Shown: positions 16,233 through 24,518, counted from the stretch's first letter. The stretch is DNA of 64,000 bases from Tistrella mobilis KA081020-065 (GCF_000264455.2 NC_017966.1:248001-312000), one strand, 5' to 3'. The notes: generated by a model from the sequence alone, not told the origin. A program made the numbers and translations.

Positions 16233-17037
16233 TGAAGGCCGGCTTGCGCTTCTCGCGGAAGGCGGCGACCGCCTCGCGATGGTCTTCGGTCAGGTTCGAC
16301 ATGCTCTCGTACCCGATGCAGGCATCCATCATCGAATGGGCCAGCTGCTTCAGGGCGATATTGGTCGCGGTCTTGGTCCAGCGGATCGCCTTGGTGGCGC
16401 CCCCGGCCAGGCGGTCGGCCAGGGCATAGACCTCGTCGTCCAGCCGCTCCGGCGCGACCGCGCGATTGATCAGCCCGATCTGCGCCGCCTCGGGGGCGGT
16501 CAGCAGGTCGCCGGTCAGCAGGAATTCCTTGGCGCGGGCAAAGCCGATCAGCTGCGGCCAGATCACCGCGCCGCCATCGCCCGCCACCAGCCCCACCGAG
16601 ACATGCGGGTCGCCGATCTTGGCCTTGTCCGAGGCGATGATGATGTCGCACATCAGTGCGATGGTCGCACCCAGCCCGGTGGCATGGCCGTTCAGCCGGC
16701 AGATCAGCGGCTTTTCAAGATCCAGCTGGCTGAACACGATGCGCTTGGCCTCAAGCCCGGTGCGCTCGAATTCGCCGGGCACATCGATATGTTCCTGCAT
16801 CCAGTTGATGTCGCCGCCGGCGCAGAAGGCGCGGCCGGCGCCGGTCAGCACCACCACATCGCTGTCCGGGTCCATGGCGAGGTCGGTGAACAGCCGCGAG
16901 AATTCCTCGTGCAGCCGGGCATTGACCGCATTCATCGCCTCGGGGCGATTGATGGTTGCGGTCAGCACGCGGTTGCGGCGTTCGAAGGTGAAGCACTGAT
17001 AGTCGCGGAATTCGAAGGCGCCGGGTTCGGTGGTCAC
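16222..17037 (-). CDS. Enoyl-CoA hydratase/isomerase family protein
   Basis: 271 residues, crotonase fold. Motifs include INRPEAMNAVNARLHEEF, the oxyanion-hole stretch VLTGAGRAFCAGGDINWM and GHATGLGATIALMCDIIIA. The exact catalytic Glu pair cannot be settled by eye, so hydratase versus isomerase is open. It lies between the PimD-like dehydrogenase and the second CoA ligase, consistent with the hydration step after dehydrogenation. Confidence 0.9.
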   Translation of the reverse strand: MTTEPGAFEFRDYQCFTFERRNRVLTATINRPEAMNAVNARLHEEFSRLFTDLAMDPDSDVVVLTGAGRAFCAGGDINWMQEHIDVPGEFERTGLEAKRIVFSQLDLEKPLICRLNGHATGLGATIALMCDIIIASDKAKIGDPHVSVGLVAGDGGAVIWPQLIGFARAKEFLLTGDLLTAPEAAQIGLINRAVAPERLDDEVYALADRLAGGATKAIRWTKTATNIALKQLAHSMMDACIGYESMSNLTEDHREAVAAFREKRKPAFTGR

Positions 17038-17108
17038 GGGGCTGGTTTCCTCTCAGGCGGGGCGGTTCGTCTGCCGCCCTTGGGTGATGTCTTCAAAGTC
17101 TCTGGCGA

Positions 17109-18230
17109 TCAGGCGGCGTTGCTCTGCTCGGCGGTGGCGATGAAGCGGTCCAGATGCAGGTCGTTACCGCCCATGCCGGCGGCGATCACCTTCAGGCGCT
17201 TGAAGCCGTGGCCGACGATCATCTCGTCGGTCATGCCGATGCCGCCATGCAGCTGGATCGCCTCGCGGCCCACATGCATCGCGAGTTCGGCCACATGCAG
17301 CCGGGCGGCCGACACTGCGCGGGCGCGGGCGAGCACGTCGTCCTCGGCCAGCGCGACCGTCGCCATGATCACCATCGACCGCGCCTCTTCGCAGGCGATA
17401 TGGATATCGGCCATGCGGTGCTGCAGTGCCTGGAAGCGGCCGATTTCCTGGCCGAACTGGCGGCGGGTGCGCAGATGGTCCAGCGTCGCCGCCTTCAGCC
17501 GCTCCATCACGCCCACCGCTTCCGCCAGTTCCGCGGTGATGGCGCGATCGATCAGCGCGGCCAGGATGGCATCCGCCGCGCCGGCCAGCAGGGCCGCCGC
17601 CGGCACCTCCGTGCCCTCGAACGCGATCTCGGCCGCGGTCATGCCGTCGAGTGTCGGATAGCCGGTGCGGGTGATCCCCGGCGCCGTGGCCTCCACCAGG
17701 AACAGCCCGGTGGTGCCGCCCGGCATGCTTGCCGAAACCAGCAGGCAATCCGCCTCGGCCCCGGCACGGACCACGCTCTTGGTGCCGTCCAGCCGCCAGC
17801 CATCGCCCACCGGCACCGCCCGGGTGCTGCGTGGGGCGGCCGGGTCGCGCAGGCCGGGCTCGTCATGGGCGAAGGCGACCACCAGCCGGCCGCCGGCGAT
17901 GGCCGCCAGCCGCGCGTCGTCGTCGGCCGACCCGGTCAGCATCAGCGCCGCGGGGGCGATGACGGCGGTGGCCAGATATGGTTCCACCATCAGCCCGCGG
18001 CCGATCTCTTCCATCACGATCATGGTCTCGACCGCACCGCCGGCACTGCCGCCCGCGGCTTCGGGCAGCGCCACGCCCTGCCAGCCCATTTCCGCCATAT
18101 CGGCCCAGGCGGCCCGGTCGAAACCGCCGGCCGCCGCGGCCTTGCGGCGCTTCAGATCATAGCGCTCCGCGACCCAGCGCCTGGCCATGTCGCGCAGCAT
18201 CGACTGTTCTTCGGTGAAGCGGAAGTTCAT
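17109..18230 (-). CDS. Acyl-CoA dehydrogenase, PimD-like small subunit
   Basis: 373 residues from the ATG at 18230 (MNFRFTEEQSMLRDMARRWV). It resembles the small subunit of pimeloyl-CoA dehydrogenase: YDLKRRKAAA, then GGAVETMIVMEEIGRGLMVEPYLATAV. The C-terminal domain keeps QLHGGIGMTDE. It probably forms a heteromeric flavoenzyme with the adjacent 401-residue dehydrogenase. Such paired dehydrogenases act on bulky or dicarboxylic acyl-CoAs. The substrate is not identified. Confidence 0.9.
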   Translation of the reverse strand: MNFRFTEEQSMLRDMARRWVAERYDLKRRKAAAAGGFDRAAWADMAEMGWQGVALPEAAGGSAGGAVETMIVMEEIGRGLMVEPYLATAVIAPAALMLTGSADDDARLAAIAGGRLVVAFAHDEPGLRDPAAPRSTRAVPVGDGWRLDGTKSVVRAGAEADCLLVSASMPGGTTGLFLVEATAPGITRTGYPTLDGMTAAEIAFEGTEVPAAALLAGAADAILAALIDRAITAELAEAVGVMERLKAATLDHLRTRRQFGQEIGRFQALQHRMADIHIACEEARSMVIMATVALAEDDVLARARAVSAARLHVAELAMHVGREAIQLHGGIGMTDEMIVGHGFKRLKVIAAGMGGNDLHLDRFIATAEQSNAA

Positions 18231-18250
18231 GTGATGCTCTTTGTTTGGCC

Positions 18251-18289
18251 CTCGCCGGGCGGGCACTCCGTGCCCTTGGCCGCCGCCGG
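18251..18289. repeat. Dispersed hairpin repeat, copy 3 (inverted, truncated)
   Basis: Begins CCTCGCCGGGCGG like the reverse complement of copy 1 and holds the hairpin GGGCAC-TCC-GTGCCC. The distal CTCAATGGCGG part is replaced by GGGTTTTTTTAG. Confidence 0.85.
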
Positions 18290-18302
18290 GTTTTTTTAGC
18301 CC

Positions 18303-18352
18303 CCTCGCCGGGCGGGCGCTGCCGCGCCCTTGGCCGCCGCCTCAATGGCGGC
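18303..18352. repeat. Dispersed hairpin repeat, copy 4 (inverted)
   Basis: Full-length match to the reverse complement of copy 1. The central stem is GGGCGC-TGCC-GCGCCC, so the stem bases differ from copies 1-3 but still pair. It lies between the two dehydrogenase genes. Confidence 0.88.
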
Positions 18353-18402
18353 TGGGAGCCTGTTGTGAACGCAGGCAGTGCCCAGGCTTCCGGGCGTTGC
18401 GG

Positions 18403-19608
18403 TCAGAGGCCCAGGGCGTGTTTGGCCAGGATGTTGCGCTGGACTTCGTTGGAGCCGCCCCAGATGGTGGGGGCGCGGTGGTAGAGGAATTCGGCCAGGA
18501 TGCCGGCGGCGCCGTCGAGGCCGATTTCGATGCCCTGCGCCTCTGCCTCCAGCAGCCGCACATCGAAGGGGATGCCGTAGAGGCCGAGCACGTCGGTGGC
18601 GAGTTCGGTGATCGCCTGCACCAGTTCGCTGCCGCGGATCTTGAGCAGGGAGGCCTCGGCCCCGGGACCGGCCCCCTCCATGGCGGCGTCCAGCATGCGC
18701 AGCGTGGTCCATTCCAGCGCCAGCACGCGGATCTCCAGCCGGGCGATGCGGTCGCGGAAGCGGGCATCATCGGCCAGCACGCCCCGGCCGTTGGCATGGG
18801 GCAGGCGGGCGGCCATGCGCCGGATCTTGCCGATCAGCCGCCTTGCCTTGCCGGTTTCGGCCGAGAGCATGCGCTCATGCCCCAGCAGGAATTTGGCGTA
18901 GGTCCAGCCCCGGTTCTCCTCGCCGACCCGCTCGCTCACCGGCACGCGGACATCGTCGAAGAACACCTCGTTCAGGTGATGGGCGCCATCGATCGAGATG
19001 ATCGGCCGCACCGTCACCCCCGGCTGCTTCATGTCCAGCAGCAGGAACGAGATCCCCTCCTGGGGCCGTGCGGCATCCGCATCGGTGCGCGCCAGGCAGA
19101 ACATCATGTCGGCCCAATGGGCCATGGTGGTCCAGATCTTGGATCCGTTGACGATATAATGGTCGCCATCGCGCACCGCCCGGGTCTTCAGCCCGGCCAG
19201 ATCCGACCCGGCACCCGGCTCGCTATAGCCCTGGCACCAGAACACATCCGACGACAGAATGCCCGGCAGATGCCGTTCCTGCTGGTCGGCATTGCCATAG
19301 GTGAAGATCACGGGGCCCACATAATTCACCCCGAAGGGCAGCAGCCAGGGGGCACCGGCGCGCGCGGTCTCTTCCTGGAAGATATAGCCTTCCACCGGCG
19401 TCCAGTCGCACCCGCCCCATTTCTTCGGCCAGAACCCCGCAATCCAGCCCTGTTCATACAGGATCTTCTGCCAGCGGATGTGATCCGCACGGGAAAGATG
19501 CCGCCCCTCCAGCACCTTCGCCCGGATATCCTCGGGCAGCCGCTCCTCGCAGAACCGCCGCACCTGATCGCGGAACGCCCGCTCTTCGGCCGTGAACTCG
19601 GCGTGCAT
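18403..19608 (-). CDS. Acyl-CoA dehydrogenase, PimC-like large subunit
   Basis: 401 residues from the ATG at 19608. Segments: EFTAEERAFRDQVRRFCEE; the FAD/substrate loop CQGYSEPGAGSDLAGLKTRA; KIWTTMAHWADMMFCLAR; and the C-terminal YHRAPTIWGGSNEVQRNI. The pattern fits the PimC-like partner of the PimD-like gene downstream. First gene of the minus-strand catabolic block that runs to livF; a palindrome lies 20 bp upstream of its start. Confidence 0.9.
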   Translation of the reverse strand: MHAEFTAEERAFRDQVRRFCEERLPEDIRAKVLEGRHLSRADHIRWQKILYEQGWIAGFWPKKWGGCDWTPVEGYIFQEETARAGAPWLLPFGVNYVGPVIFTYGNADQQERHLPGILSSDVFWCQGYSEPGAGSDLAGLKTRAVRDGDHYIVNGSKIWTTMAHWADMMFCLARTDADAARPQEGISFLLLDMKQPGVTVRPIISIDGAHHLNEVFFDDVRVPVSERVGEENRGWTYAKFLLGHERMLSAETGKARRLIGKIRRMAARLPHANGRGVLADDARFRDRIARLEIRVLALEWTTLRMLDAAMEGAGPGAEASLLKIRGSELVQAITELATDVLGLYGIPFDVRLLEAEAQGIEIGLDGAAGILAEFLYHRAPTIWGGSNEVQRNILAKHALGL

Positions 19609-19627
19609 GCCTCGCTCCGAACTGATT

Positions 19628-19645
19628 AATGATTCATAAGTCATT
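19628..19645. promoter_or_regulatory. Candidate operator upstream of the dehydrogenase/Liv block
   Basis: An 18-bp imperfect palindrome (AATGATTCATAAGTCATT, 14 of 18 positions symmetric) in an AT-rich patch, 20 bp before the first gene. Size and position suit a TetR-type operator. The link to the TetR gene at 6920-7618 is inference. Confidence 0.45.
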
Positions 19646-19816
19646 ATTCTTGTCGCTGAAACCGGGGCGGGGCGCAAGATCAAATCGCGTTGTGCAGTAC
19701 AGAAGAAATTTTAGGAGGGGTTGTGCGGTGCGGTGGGAAAGGTGGCGGGGCGGGGCAGGGGACGAGGGGTGCCTACTTGCGTCTGCGGGGTTCGGCGGTT
19801 GATCGCGTGGGCAGCC

Positions 19817-20137
19817 TTACAGGTCTACGGCTTTGAACTCTTCGATCACGTCCCGAACACGATGCGGCGGACAGGATATGTAGTCCGACTAGATCTCATC
19901 ACAGCCATGAGGATAGCCCAAGAGGTTGCTCATGGATGCTATTACGGCACAGTAGAATTCGATATCGTTCAGACTTTGCTTCGGCCATGCATCAAGAAGG
20001 ATCTTTGCGACGTTTCTTTCAACGCCGATCAGTGTCTGGAACTCCCAATCCGGAAAGAAGGGCCCTTCGACGGCGGCGCGCAGGCATTCTCCTGCGATCT
20101 TCATCGCTTCCGGGCTGATTGCGCCCAGGTTTACCAT
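19817..20137 (-). pseudogene. Small conserved hypothetical gene interrupted by an amber codon
   Basis: An 82-codon frame starts MVNLGAISPEAMKIAGECL and reaches SNLLGYPHGCDEI, then meets TAG at 19889-19891. The same frame continues for 23 protein-like codons (SDYISCPPHRVRDVIEEFKA) to a TAA at 19817. The 'NLLGYPHG' ending resembles a family of small hypothetical proteins I recall from proteobacteria. One G-to-A change in a Trp codon would explain the break. The truncated 82-residue product may still be made. Confidence 0.6.
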
Positions 20138-20625
20138 GGGGCTGTTGGACCTTCATGATTGCCAGCTGGTGGGGATGTGGAGAAGAGCATCGCTACGATG
20201 TTGGTGAAGTTCATCCATGGATAGGTTTGGTGCCCAGGTTGGGCGGTTTAGCGGCGGAAATTTCCTCACCATGACGATAGTCGCACAGGGGTGGGCTTAT
20301 ACATCCCCCCGATCTCATGTGTTCTTCTGCGCCGGGAGATGAATTTAATGATGTGGCACGCACCTGTTCACAAAAGATCGTTTGGCCTCGGCTACTGATG
20401 CGGACGGCTATCTCGACTTTTGGTCGCATAAACCTCGCGGCGATTGATCGCTCCGTTGCGCTCATGCCTCTTCCATAATTCAGGTCGTCGGGGCTATGCT
20501 AGCGGTGGGTAGCTGGTGTCCACAAGAGGTTCTCAAAGCAGGTTTCTGCAAGGTTGGGGACAGGGCCCAACTCAAATATCTACCTTTTCAGTCTCGAGGC
20601 ACCCCCTTGGCGGGAGAAGAAGGAT
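20138..20625. other. Non-coding stretch upstream of the OLD gene
   Basis: 488 bp of mixed composition. Only short open frames occur, including one of 84 codons on the minus strand (20211-20465) and 20-30-codon protein-like pieces on the plus strand near 20360-20460. None has a ribosome site and recognisable motif together. It probably holds the OLD promoter and decayed sequence at an island edge. Confidence 0.5.
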
Positions 20626-22371
20626 ATGAAGATAAAGCATGTAACCATTCATAATTTTCGGTCGGTTCACCATGCGGACTTTGATCTCTACGACTACACA
20701 ATGCTTGTAGGGGCTAATAACTCCGGAAAATCTACCATTATCAACGCTTTAAGAATATTTTATGAAGATAGCATCAAATGGTCAAAAGATGATCTGCCCA
20801 AAATAGTTGGACCAGATCGAGAATCTTGGATTGAGTTAGAATTTGAATTAAATGATGATGAATTCAGGAGTCTACCTGAAAAATATCAGGGGCATTATCA
20901 TAATCTAAAGGTAAAAAAATTCCTAGCATCCGAAGAAAGTCCGGGGCGGGTAAAATCTGGACAAAGTAATATATATGCCATGCTCCCGGATGGCTCTCTT
21001 GAAGAAAATCTATTTTTTGGGGCAAAGAGTATAAGTCAAGCAAAGCTCGGTAGGGTTATATATATACCTGCACTAAGCACTCCCTCAGAGAATTTCAAAA
21101 CAACCGGAGCTTCGCCATTTCGTAATGTTATTTCTTTTTTGCTGAAGAAGGTCGTTGAAAATAGCAAAGGTTATGCCGCTTTGGGTACGGCGTTTGATAC
21201 CCTCAATTCCGAAGCAAAGGGCGAAGCTGGATTTCTTTCGCAGCTAATTAATCCGATGAATACTGCATTGAGCAGGTGGGGTGTGAGTATGAAACTGGAA
21301 GTAAAGCCAGTCACCCCGGAGGAGATCGTTAAAAATCAAATAGCGCATGCTTTTCAAGATGAAAACTTTGATGGCGATCTATCTATTGATAGATTTGGGC
21401 ATGGATTTCAGCGCTCTGTGATATACGAGCTAATTCGTCTGGCTCCAATATTTGAGGATTCGAAAAAACGAGACAAGAAAATTTTCGATCCGGACTTTAC
21501 ACTCCTGCTATTTGAGGAGCCAGAAGCGTTTCTCCATCCCAACCAGCAAGAAAATCTGGCGTTAAGCCTACGGAAGCTGGGCGGAGAGGCAAATCAACAG
21601 GTTCTCATTACAACACATTCTCCTGTTTTTGTCGGAAAGGCGGCTAAGGATCTCAAGCAGATTATCAGGCTGCACCGTCAAGAAGGCGTCAGCAGAGTCT
21701 TTCAGCCTTCTGAGCAGAATCTTGAGGAACTTCTGTCGGGAGCGAATAGACTCAAAGAAGCTCTTGAGAAATTTGTAAATGATTTAAGTATAGATGATTC
21801 AAGAAAGGCAAAAGCGAGGAGGCTGATCGCTAGTTTTCCAGACAGAGAAGTGGCGATACAGGAAGATAGTTTCCGGTTCCAACTTTGGCTTGACGGGGAA
21901 CGGGCATCTGCCTTCTTTTCTGATAAAGTTATAATTTGTGAGGGAGCTACAGAAAAGGCGCTTCTTAACTATCTGCTAGAGAATGACTGGGAACAATTCA
22001 GAAGTAACAGTATCTTTATTCTTGATGCACTGGGTAAATATAATTTCCCGCGCTATCTTTTGCTGTTTGAAATTTTTGGAATACCACATGGTGTCCTCCT
22101 AGATGGTGACGTTAATAGAAATGAACATGAGGCAATTAATCAGCTCATTCACTCGCTTCGAGGAACATATACGATCGACATACATCAATTTGAGAAGGAT
22201 TTGGAGGCATTCATCGGCACAGAGAAGCCGCAGTCCGGTCGTGATGACAAAAAGCCGATTGAGGTGCTTAAGGCCATTTCTGAAAATAGAATAGATATAA
22301 TGAAAATATCGGAGCTACAGACAATTTTTTCCACTATCTGCGGCATAGGAAATAAAGAAAACTTACTATAA
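20626..22371 (+). CDS. OLD-family ATP-dependent endonuclease (AAA plus TOPRIM)
   Basis: 581 residues from the ATG at 20626, preceded by AGAAGGAT. The SMC-like ATPase begins MKIKHVTIHNFRSV with Walker A GANNSGKS (29-36). Walker B LLLFEEPEAFLHP sits near 297 and the switch His is in ITTHSPVF. The TOPRIM nuclease domain starts VIICEGATEK (E439) and has LLDGDVN (D493, D495). OLD proteins act in phage defence, alone or as GajA of Gabija. No UvrD-like GajB is adjacent, so a solitary OLD is more likely. Codon use is strikingly AT-rich against its surroundings, which indicates recent transfer. Confidence 0.92.
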   Translation: MKIKHVTIHNFRSVHHADFDLYDYTMLVGANNSGKSTIINALRIFYEDSIKWSKDDLPKIVGPDRESWIELEFELNDDEFRSLPEKYQGHYHNLKVKKFLASEESPGRVKSGQSNIYAMLPDGSLEENLFFGAKSISQAKLGRVIYIPALSTPSENFKTTGASPFRNVISFLLKKVVENSKGYAALGTAFDTLNSEAKGEAGFLSQLINPMNTALSRWGVSMKLEVKPVTPEEIVKNQIAHAFQDENFDGDLSIDRFGHGFQRSVIYELIRLAPIFEDSKKRDKKIFDPDFTLLLFEEPEAFLHPNQQENLALSLRKLGGEANQQVLITTHSPVFVGKAAKDLKQIIRLHRQEGVSRVFQPSEQNLEELLSGANRLKEALEKFVNDLSIDDSRKAKARRLIASFPDREVAIQEDSFRFQLWLDGERASAFFSDKVIICEGATEKALLNYLLENDWEQFRSNSIFILDALGKYNFPRYLLLFEIFGIPHGVLLDGDVNRNEHEAINQLIHSLRGTYTIDIHQFEKDLEAFIGTEKPQSGRDDKKPIEVLKAISENRIDIMKISELQTIFSTICGIGNKENLL

Positions 22372-22395
22372 GATTATTATTTTGTCCAAGGACAA

Positions 22396-22530
22396 TCACG
22401 CCCGTCCATGCTCAGCATGTAATCGTAGAGTTAAAATGGCGAGATCCACATCTTCCTTCGTTGGGCGAAATGTATGTTCGTTCATAAGATGATAGTGGAG
22501 TTCATTCTGCGGATGATCAAGCCGCTGCTC
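22396..22530 (-). pseudogene. Possible gene fragment downstream of OLD
   Basis: A 44-codon open stretch ends MNEHTFRPTKEDVDLAILTL then RLHAEHGRA before TGA. It reads like a protein C-terminus, but an in-frame stop lies directly upstream and there is no ribosome site. I do not recognise the family. It may be the tail of a decayed gene or chance. Confidence 0.3.
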
Positions 22531-22616
22531 TTATTTGGCGGTCTAAATGAAGATGTCGTCATGATGATGCAATCGATGAGATTAATGACGCATGCTCGTT
22601 TCTGCCATCACCAACC

Positions 22617-22913
22617 TCACACGTCGCCCAAACCATCCTCATAATCCCGCGCCCCATGGATCACATGAACGATCAACACTCGGTCCTCTTCCACCCGATA
22701 CAGAATAAGATAGTCGCGCCAGGGGCGGCGTCGCAGGCCGAGGTGTTGATAGCGGGGCAGGGTGGGGTAAGCGTGGGGTGTGTCGCCGAGGCGGCGGGCC
22801 ACGTCGCGAAGTTCGCGGATAAAGCTTGCCGCGCGCCGCGGATTGTCCCGGGCGATGTGATCACCCACCGCCCGCAGGTCAGCCTTTGCCTCGCTGGAAA
22901 ACTCGACCCTCAC
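22617..22913 (-). CDS. parE: ParE/RelE-superfamily toxin
   Basis: 98 residues with a GTG start. The sequence FSSEAKADLRAVGDHIARDNP, then RRPWRDYLILYRVEEDRVLIV and HGARDYE, is the ParE pattern with a typical C-terminus. The start overlaps the antitoxin stop as GTGA, giving tight coupling. ParE toxins usually inhibit DNA gyrase. The pair adjoins the OLD-bearing insert and may stabilise it. Confidence 0.9.
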   Translation of the reverse strand: MRVEFSSEAKADLRAVGDHIARDNPRRAASFIRELRDVARRLGDTPHAYPTLPRYQHLGLRRRPWRDYLILYRVEEDRVLIVHVIHGARDYEDGLGDV

Positions 22914-23176
22914 GACTCCGCGCGCGCGTCGGCCATCGCCATATAGCGGGCTTCGAGTTCGTCGAAGACGTCTTCGGCAGGGTGGGTGCGGCCAGCCGCG
23001 CCGTCGGCCAGGCCGCGCATGACGGCGGCGTCGAGGGCGGCCAGGCGCCGTTCGCGTTCCTCCATCAGGCGGAGGGCGTCGCGTATCACCTCGCTGGCGT
23101 TGTTGTACCGGCCGCTGGCGAGCTGGGCCTGAATGAAGGTCTCGAAGTGCTTGCCGAGGGTGTAGCTGCCGGGCAT
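22910..23176 (-). CDS. parD: ParD-family antitoxin
   Basis: 88 residues from the ATG at 23176, placed by AGGAG seven bases upstream; an ATG six bases earlier is possible. The N-terminal ribbon-helix-helix is YTLGKHFETFIQAQLASGRY then NNASEVIRDALRLMEERE. The acidic tail binds the toxin. It would repress its own promoter; a palindrome lies just upstream. Confidence 0.9.
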   Translation of the reverse strand: MPGSYTLGKHFETFIQAQLASGRYNNASEVIRDALRLMEERERRLAALDAAVMRGLADGAAGRTHPAEDVFDELEARYMAMADARAES

Positions 23177-23193
23177 CGCCATTCTCCTCACCT

Positions 23194-23210
23194 CTATCGT
23201 TGAATGATAG
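23194..23210. promoter_or_regulatory. Candidate ParD autoregulatory operator
   Basis: A 17-bp palindrome CTATCGTTGAATGATAG (14 of 17 symmetric) 18 bp upstream of the parD start. The position suits autorepression by the ParD RHH domain. Confidence 0.5.
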
Positions 23211-23311
23211 TGTCGGCGCTGATGGCGTGCAATGTCCCGTGGCAGGCCGGGATGGACAGCTTCGCCGGCCCGATGCACCATCTGGCTGACGCGTCCATGC
23301 GGGAGACCTCA

Positions 23312-23533
23312 ATGCCCCGACCGTCAGATTCTCCGGATCCGGCACCGCCCGGGCCATCCGACTGCCCCGAGGAATCAATCCCGGCCACCGCCACGCCGGA
23401 TGTGTCGGCAGTCATCGATCCCAGGGTCTGTTTACGCGCCGCCATCGCCCGCGGCGTGAGCGACGACTTCATGATCGACGGCCGCGAACAGCCCGATCTC
23501 CCGCCCTCCGATCTCTCGCACTTTGATTTCTGA
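23312..23533 (+). CDS. Small hypothetical protein
   Basis: 73 residues from an ATG with GGGAG six bases upstream. The first half is Pro/Ser/Asp-rich and probably disordered. The second half (VIDPRVCLRAAIARGVSDDF, then an acidic end) has the GC-rich third-position bias of real genes. No family recognised. It is divergent from parDE and ends beside a terminator shared with the convergent SDR gene. Confidence 0.5.
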   Translation: MPRPSDSPDPAPPGPSDCPEESIPATATPDVSAVIDPRVCLRAAIARGVSDDFMIDGREQPDLPPSDLSHFDF

Positions 23534-23539
23534 CCCCCC

Positions 23540-23571
23540 AAAAAAAACAGCCGCACCCCCAAGGATGCGGC
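23540..23571 (-). terminator. Intrinsic terminator of the SDR gene
   Basis: Hairpin GCCGCA/TGCGGC (23550-23571), with an inner CC/GG extension, followed on the minus strand by eight T residues (23540-23547). It lies 45 bp beyond the SDR stop and also faces the small plus-strand gene. Confidence 0.85.
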
Positions 23572-23615
23572 CGTTCTCACCCCGTCGCCCCGCCCTTGTC
23601 CGGGCAGGCCGCAGG

Positions 23616-24518
23616 TCAGCTCTTCTTCAGCGCCGCCGAGGCGTTGCCGATTTCGAAGGTGCCCTGGGCGGTGCCGCTTTCCGGCACGATTTCGCGGGCG
23701 CGGTCGCCGATCTCGTCGATGCGGGCGGCGATCTGTTCGGCGGCGTCGGGGCCGTCGCCGATATAGACGCCTTCGGTCAGCGTCACATAAGCGCGTTCAA
23801 AGCTGCCGGCGCCGGCGTTCAGGATCATGCGGGTCGGCGCGTCTTCCGACACCAGGTAGAGCAGGCCGGGGGAGACCGTTTCCGGGCGCAGCGCCGCCAG
23901 AACCTCGGCGGTCATCAGGCCTTCGGTCATGCGGGTCGCGGCGGTGGGGGCCAGGCAGTTGACGCGGATGTCGTTCTTCACGCCTTCCAGCGACAGGGTC
24001 TGCATCAGCCCGACCAGCGCCATCTTGGCGGCGCCGTAATTGGACTGGCCGAAATTGCCGTACAGGCCCGACGACGAGGTGGTCATCACCACGCGGCCGT
24101 AATTCTGCGCGCGCATGATCTCCCACACCGCCTTGGTGCAGATCACCGCACCCATCAGGTGCACGTCGACCACCAGGCGGAAATCGTCCAGGCTCATCTT
24201 CGCGAAGCTCTTGTCGCGCAGAATGCCGGCATTGTTGACCAGAATGTCGACCCGGCCCCAGCGCGCCATGGTCTCGGCGACCATCGCCTCAACCGCCGCC
24301 GCATCGGTCACCGAGGCGCCGCTCGCCATGGCCTCGCCGCCGGCGGCCTCGATCTCGGCCACGACCTGGGCGGCCGCATCCGAAGACCGCCCGTCGGCGC
24401 CCAGATCGTTCACCACCACCTTCGCACCGCGCGCGGCCAGCGCCAGCGCATGACAGCGGCCCAGGCCGCCGCCGGCCCCGGTAACGATCGCAACGCGGCC
24501 GTCGAACCTCATGCTCAT
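23616..24518 (-). CDS. Short-chain dehydrogenase, MFE-2/17-beta-HSD4-like
   Basis: 300 residues. The NAD(P) site is VTGAGGGLGRCHALALAARG, followed by NDLGADGRSSDAA, the hallmark of the (3R)-hydroxyacyl-CoA dehydrogenase domain of multifunctional enzyme 2. NNAG, the catalytic Ser (TTSSSG) and Y-x-x-x-K (SNYGAAK) are present. The start at 24518 has AAGG upstream; a GTG nine bases earlier is possible. It probably oxidises a hydroxyacyl-CoA. It is monocistronic with its own terminator. Confidence 0.9.
   Translation of the reverse strand: MSMRFDGRVAIVTGAGGGLGRCHALALAARGAKVVVNDLGADGRSSDAAAQVVAEIEAAGGEAMASGASVTDAAAVEAMVAETMARWGRVDILVNNAGILRDKSFAKMSLDDFRLVVDVHLMGAVICTKAVWEIMRAQNYGRVVMTTSSSGLYGNFGQSNYGAAKMALVGLMQTLSLEGVKNDIRVNCLAPTAATRMTEGLMTAEVLAALRPETVSPGLLYLVSEDAPTRMILNAGAGSFERAYVTLTEGVYIGDGPDAAEQIAARIDEIGDRAREIVPESGTAQGTFEIGNASAALKKS

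Noticed and set aside
20211-20465. Minus-strand open frame of 84 codons upstream of OLD
   Set aside because: No ribosome site or recognisable motif and overlapping alternative frames look equally protein-like.
20626-22371. Gabija system
   Set aside because: GajA-like OLD is present, but no UvrD-like helicase GajB lies upstream or downstream.
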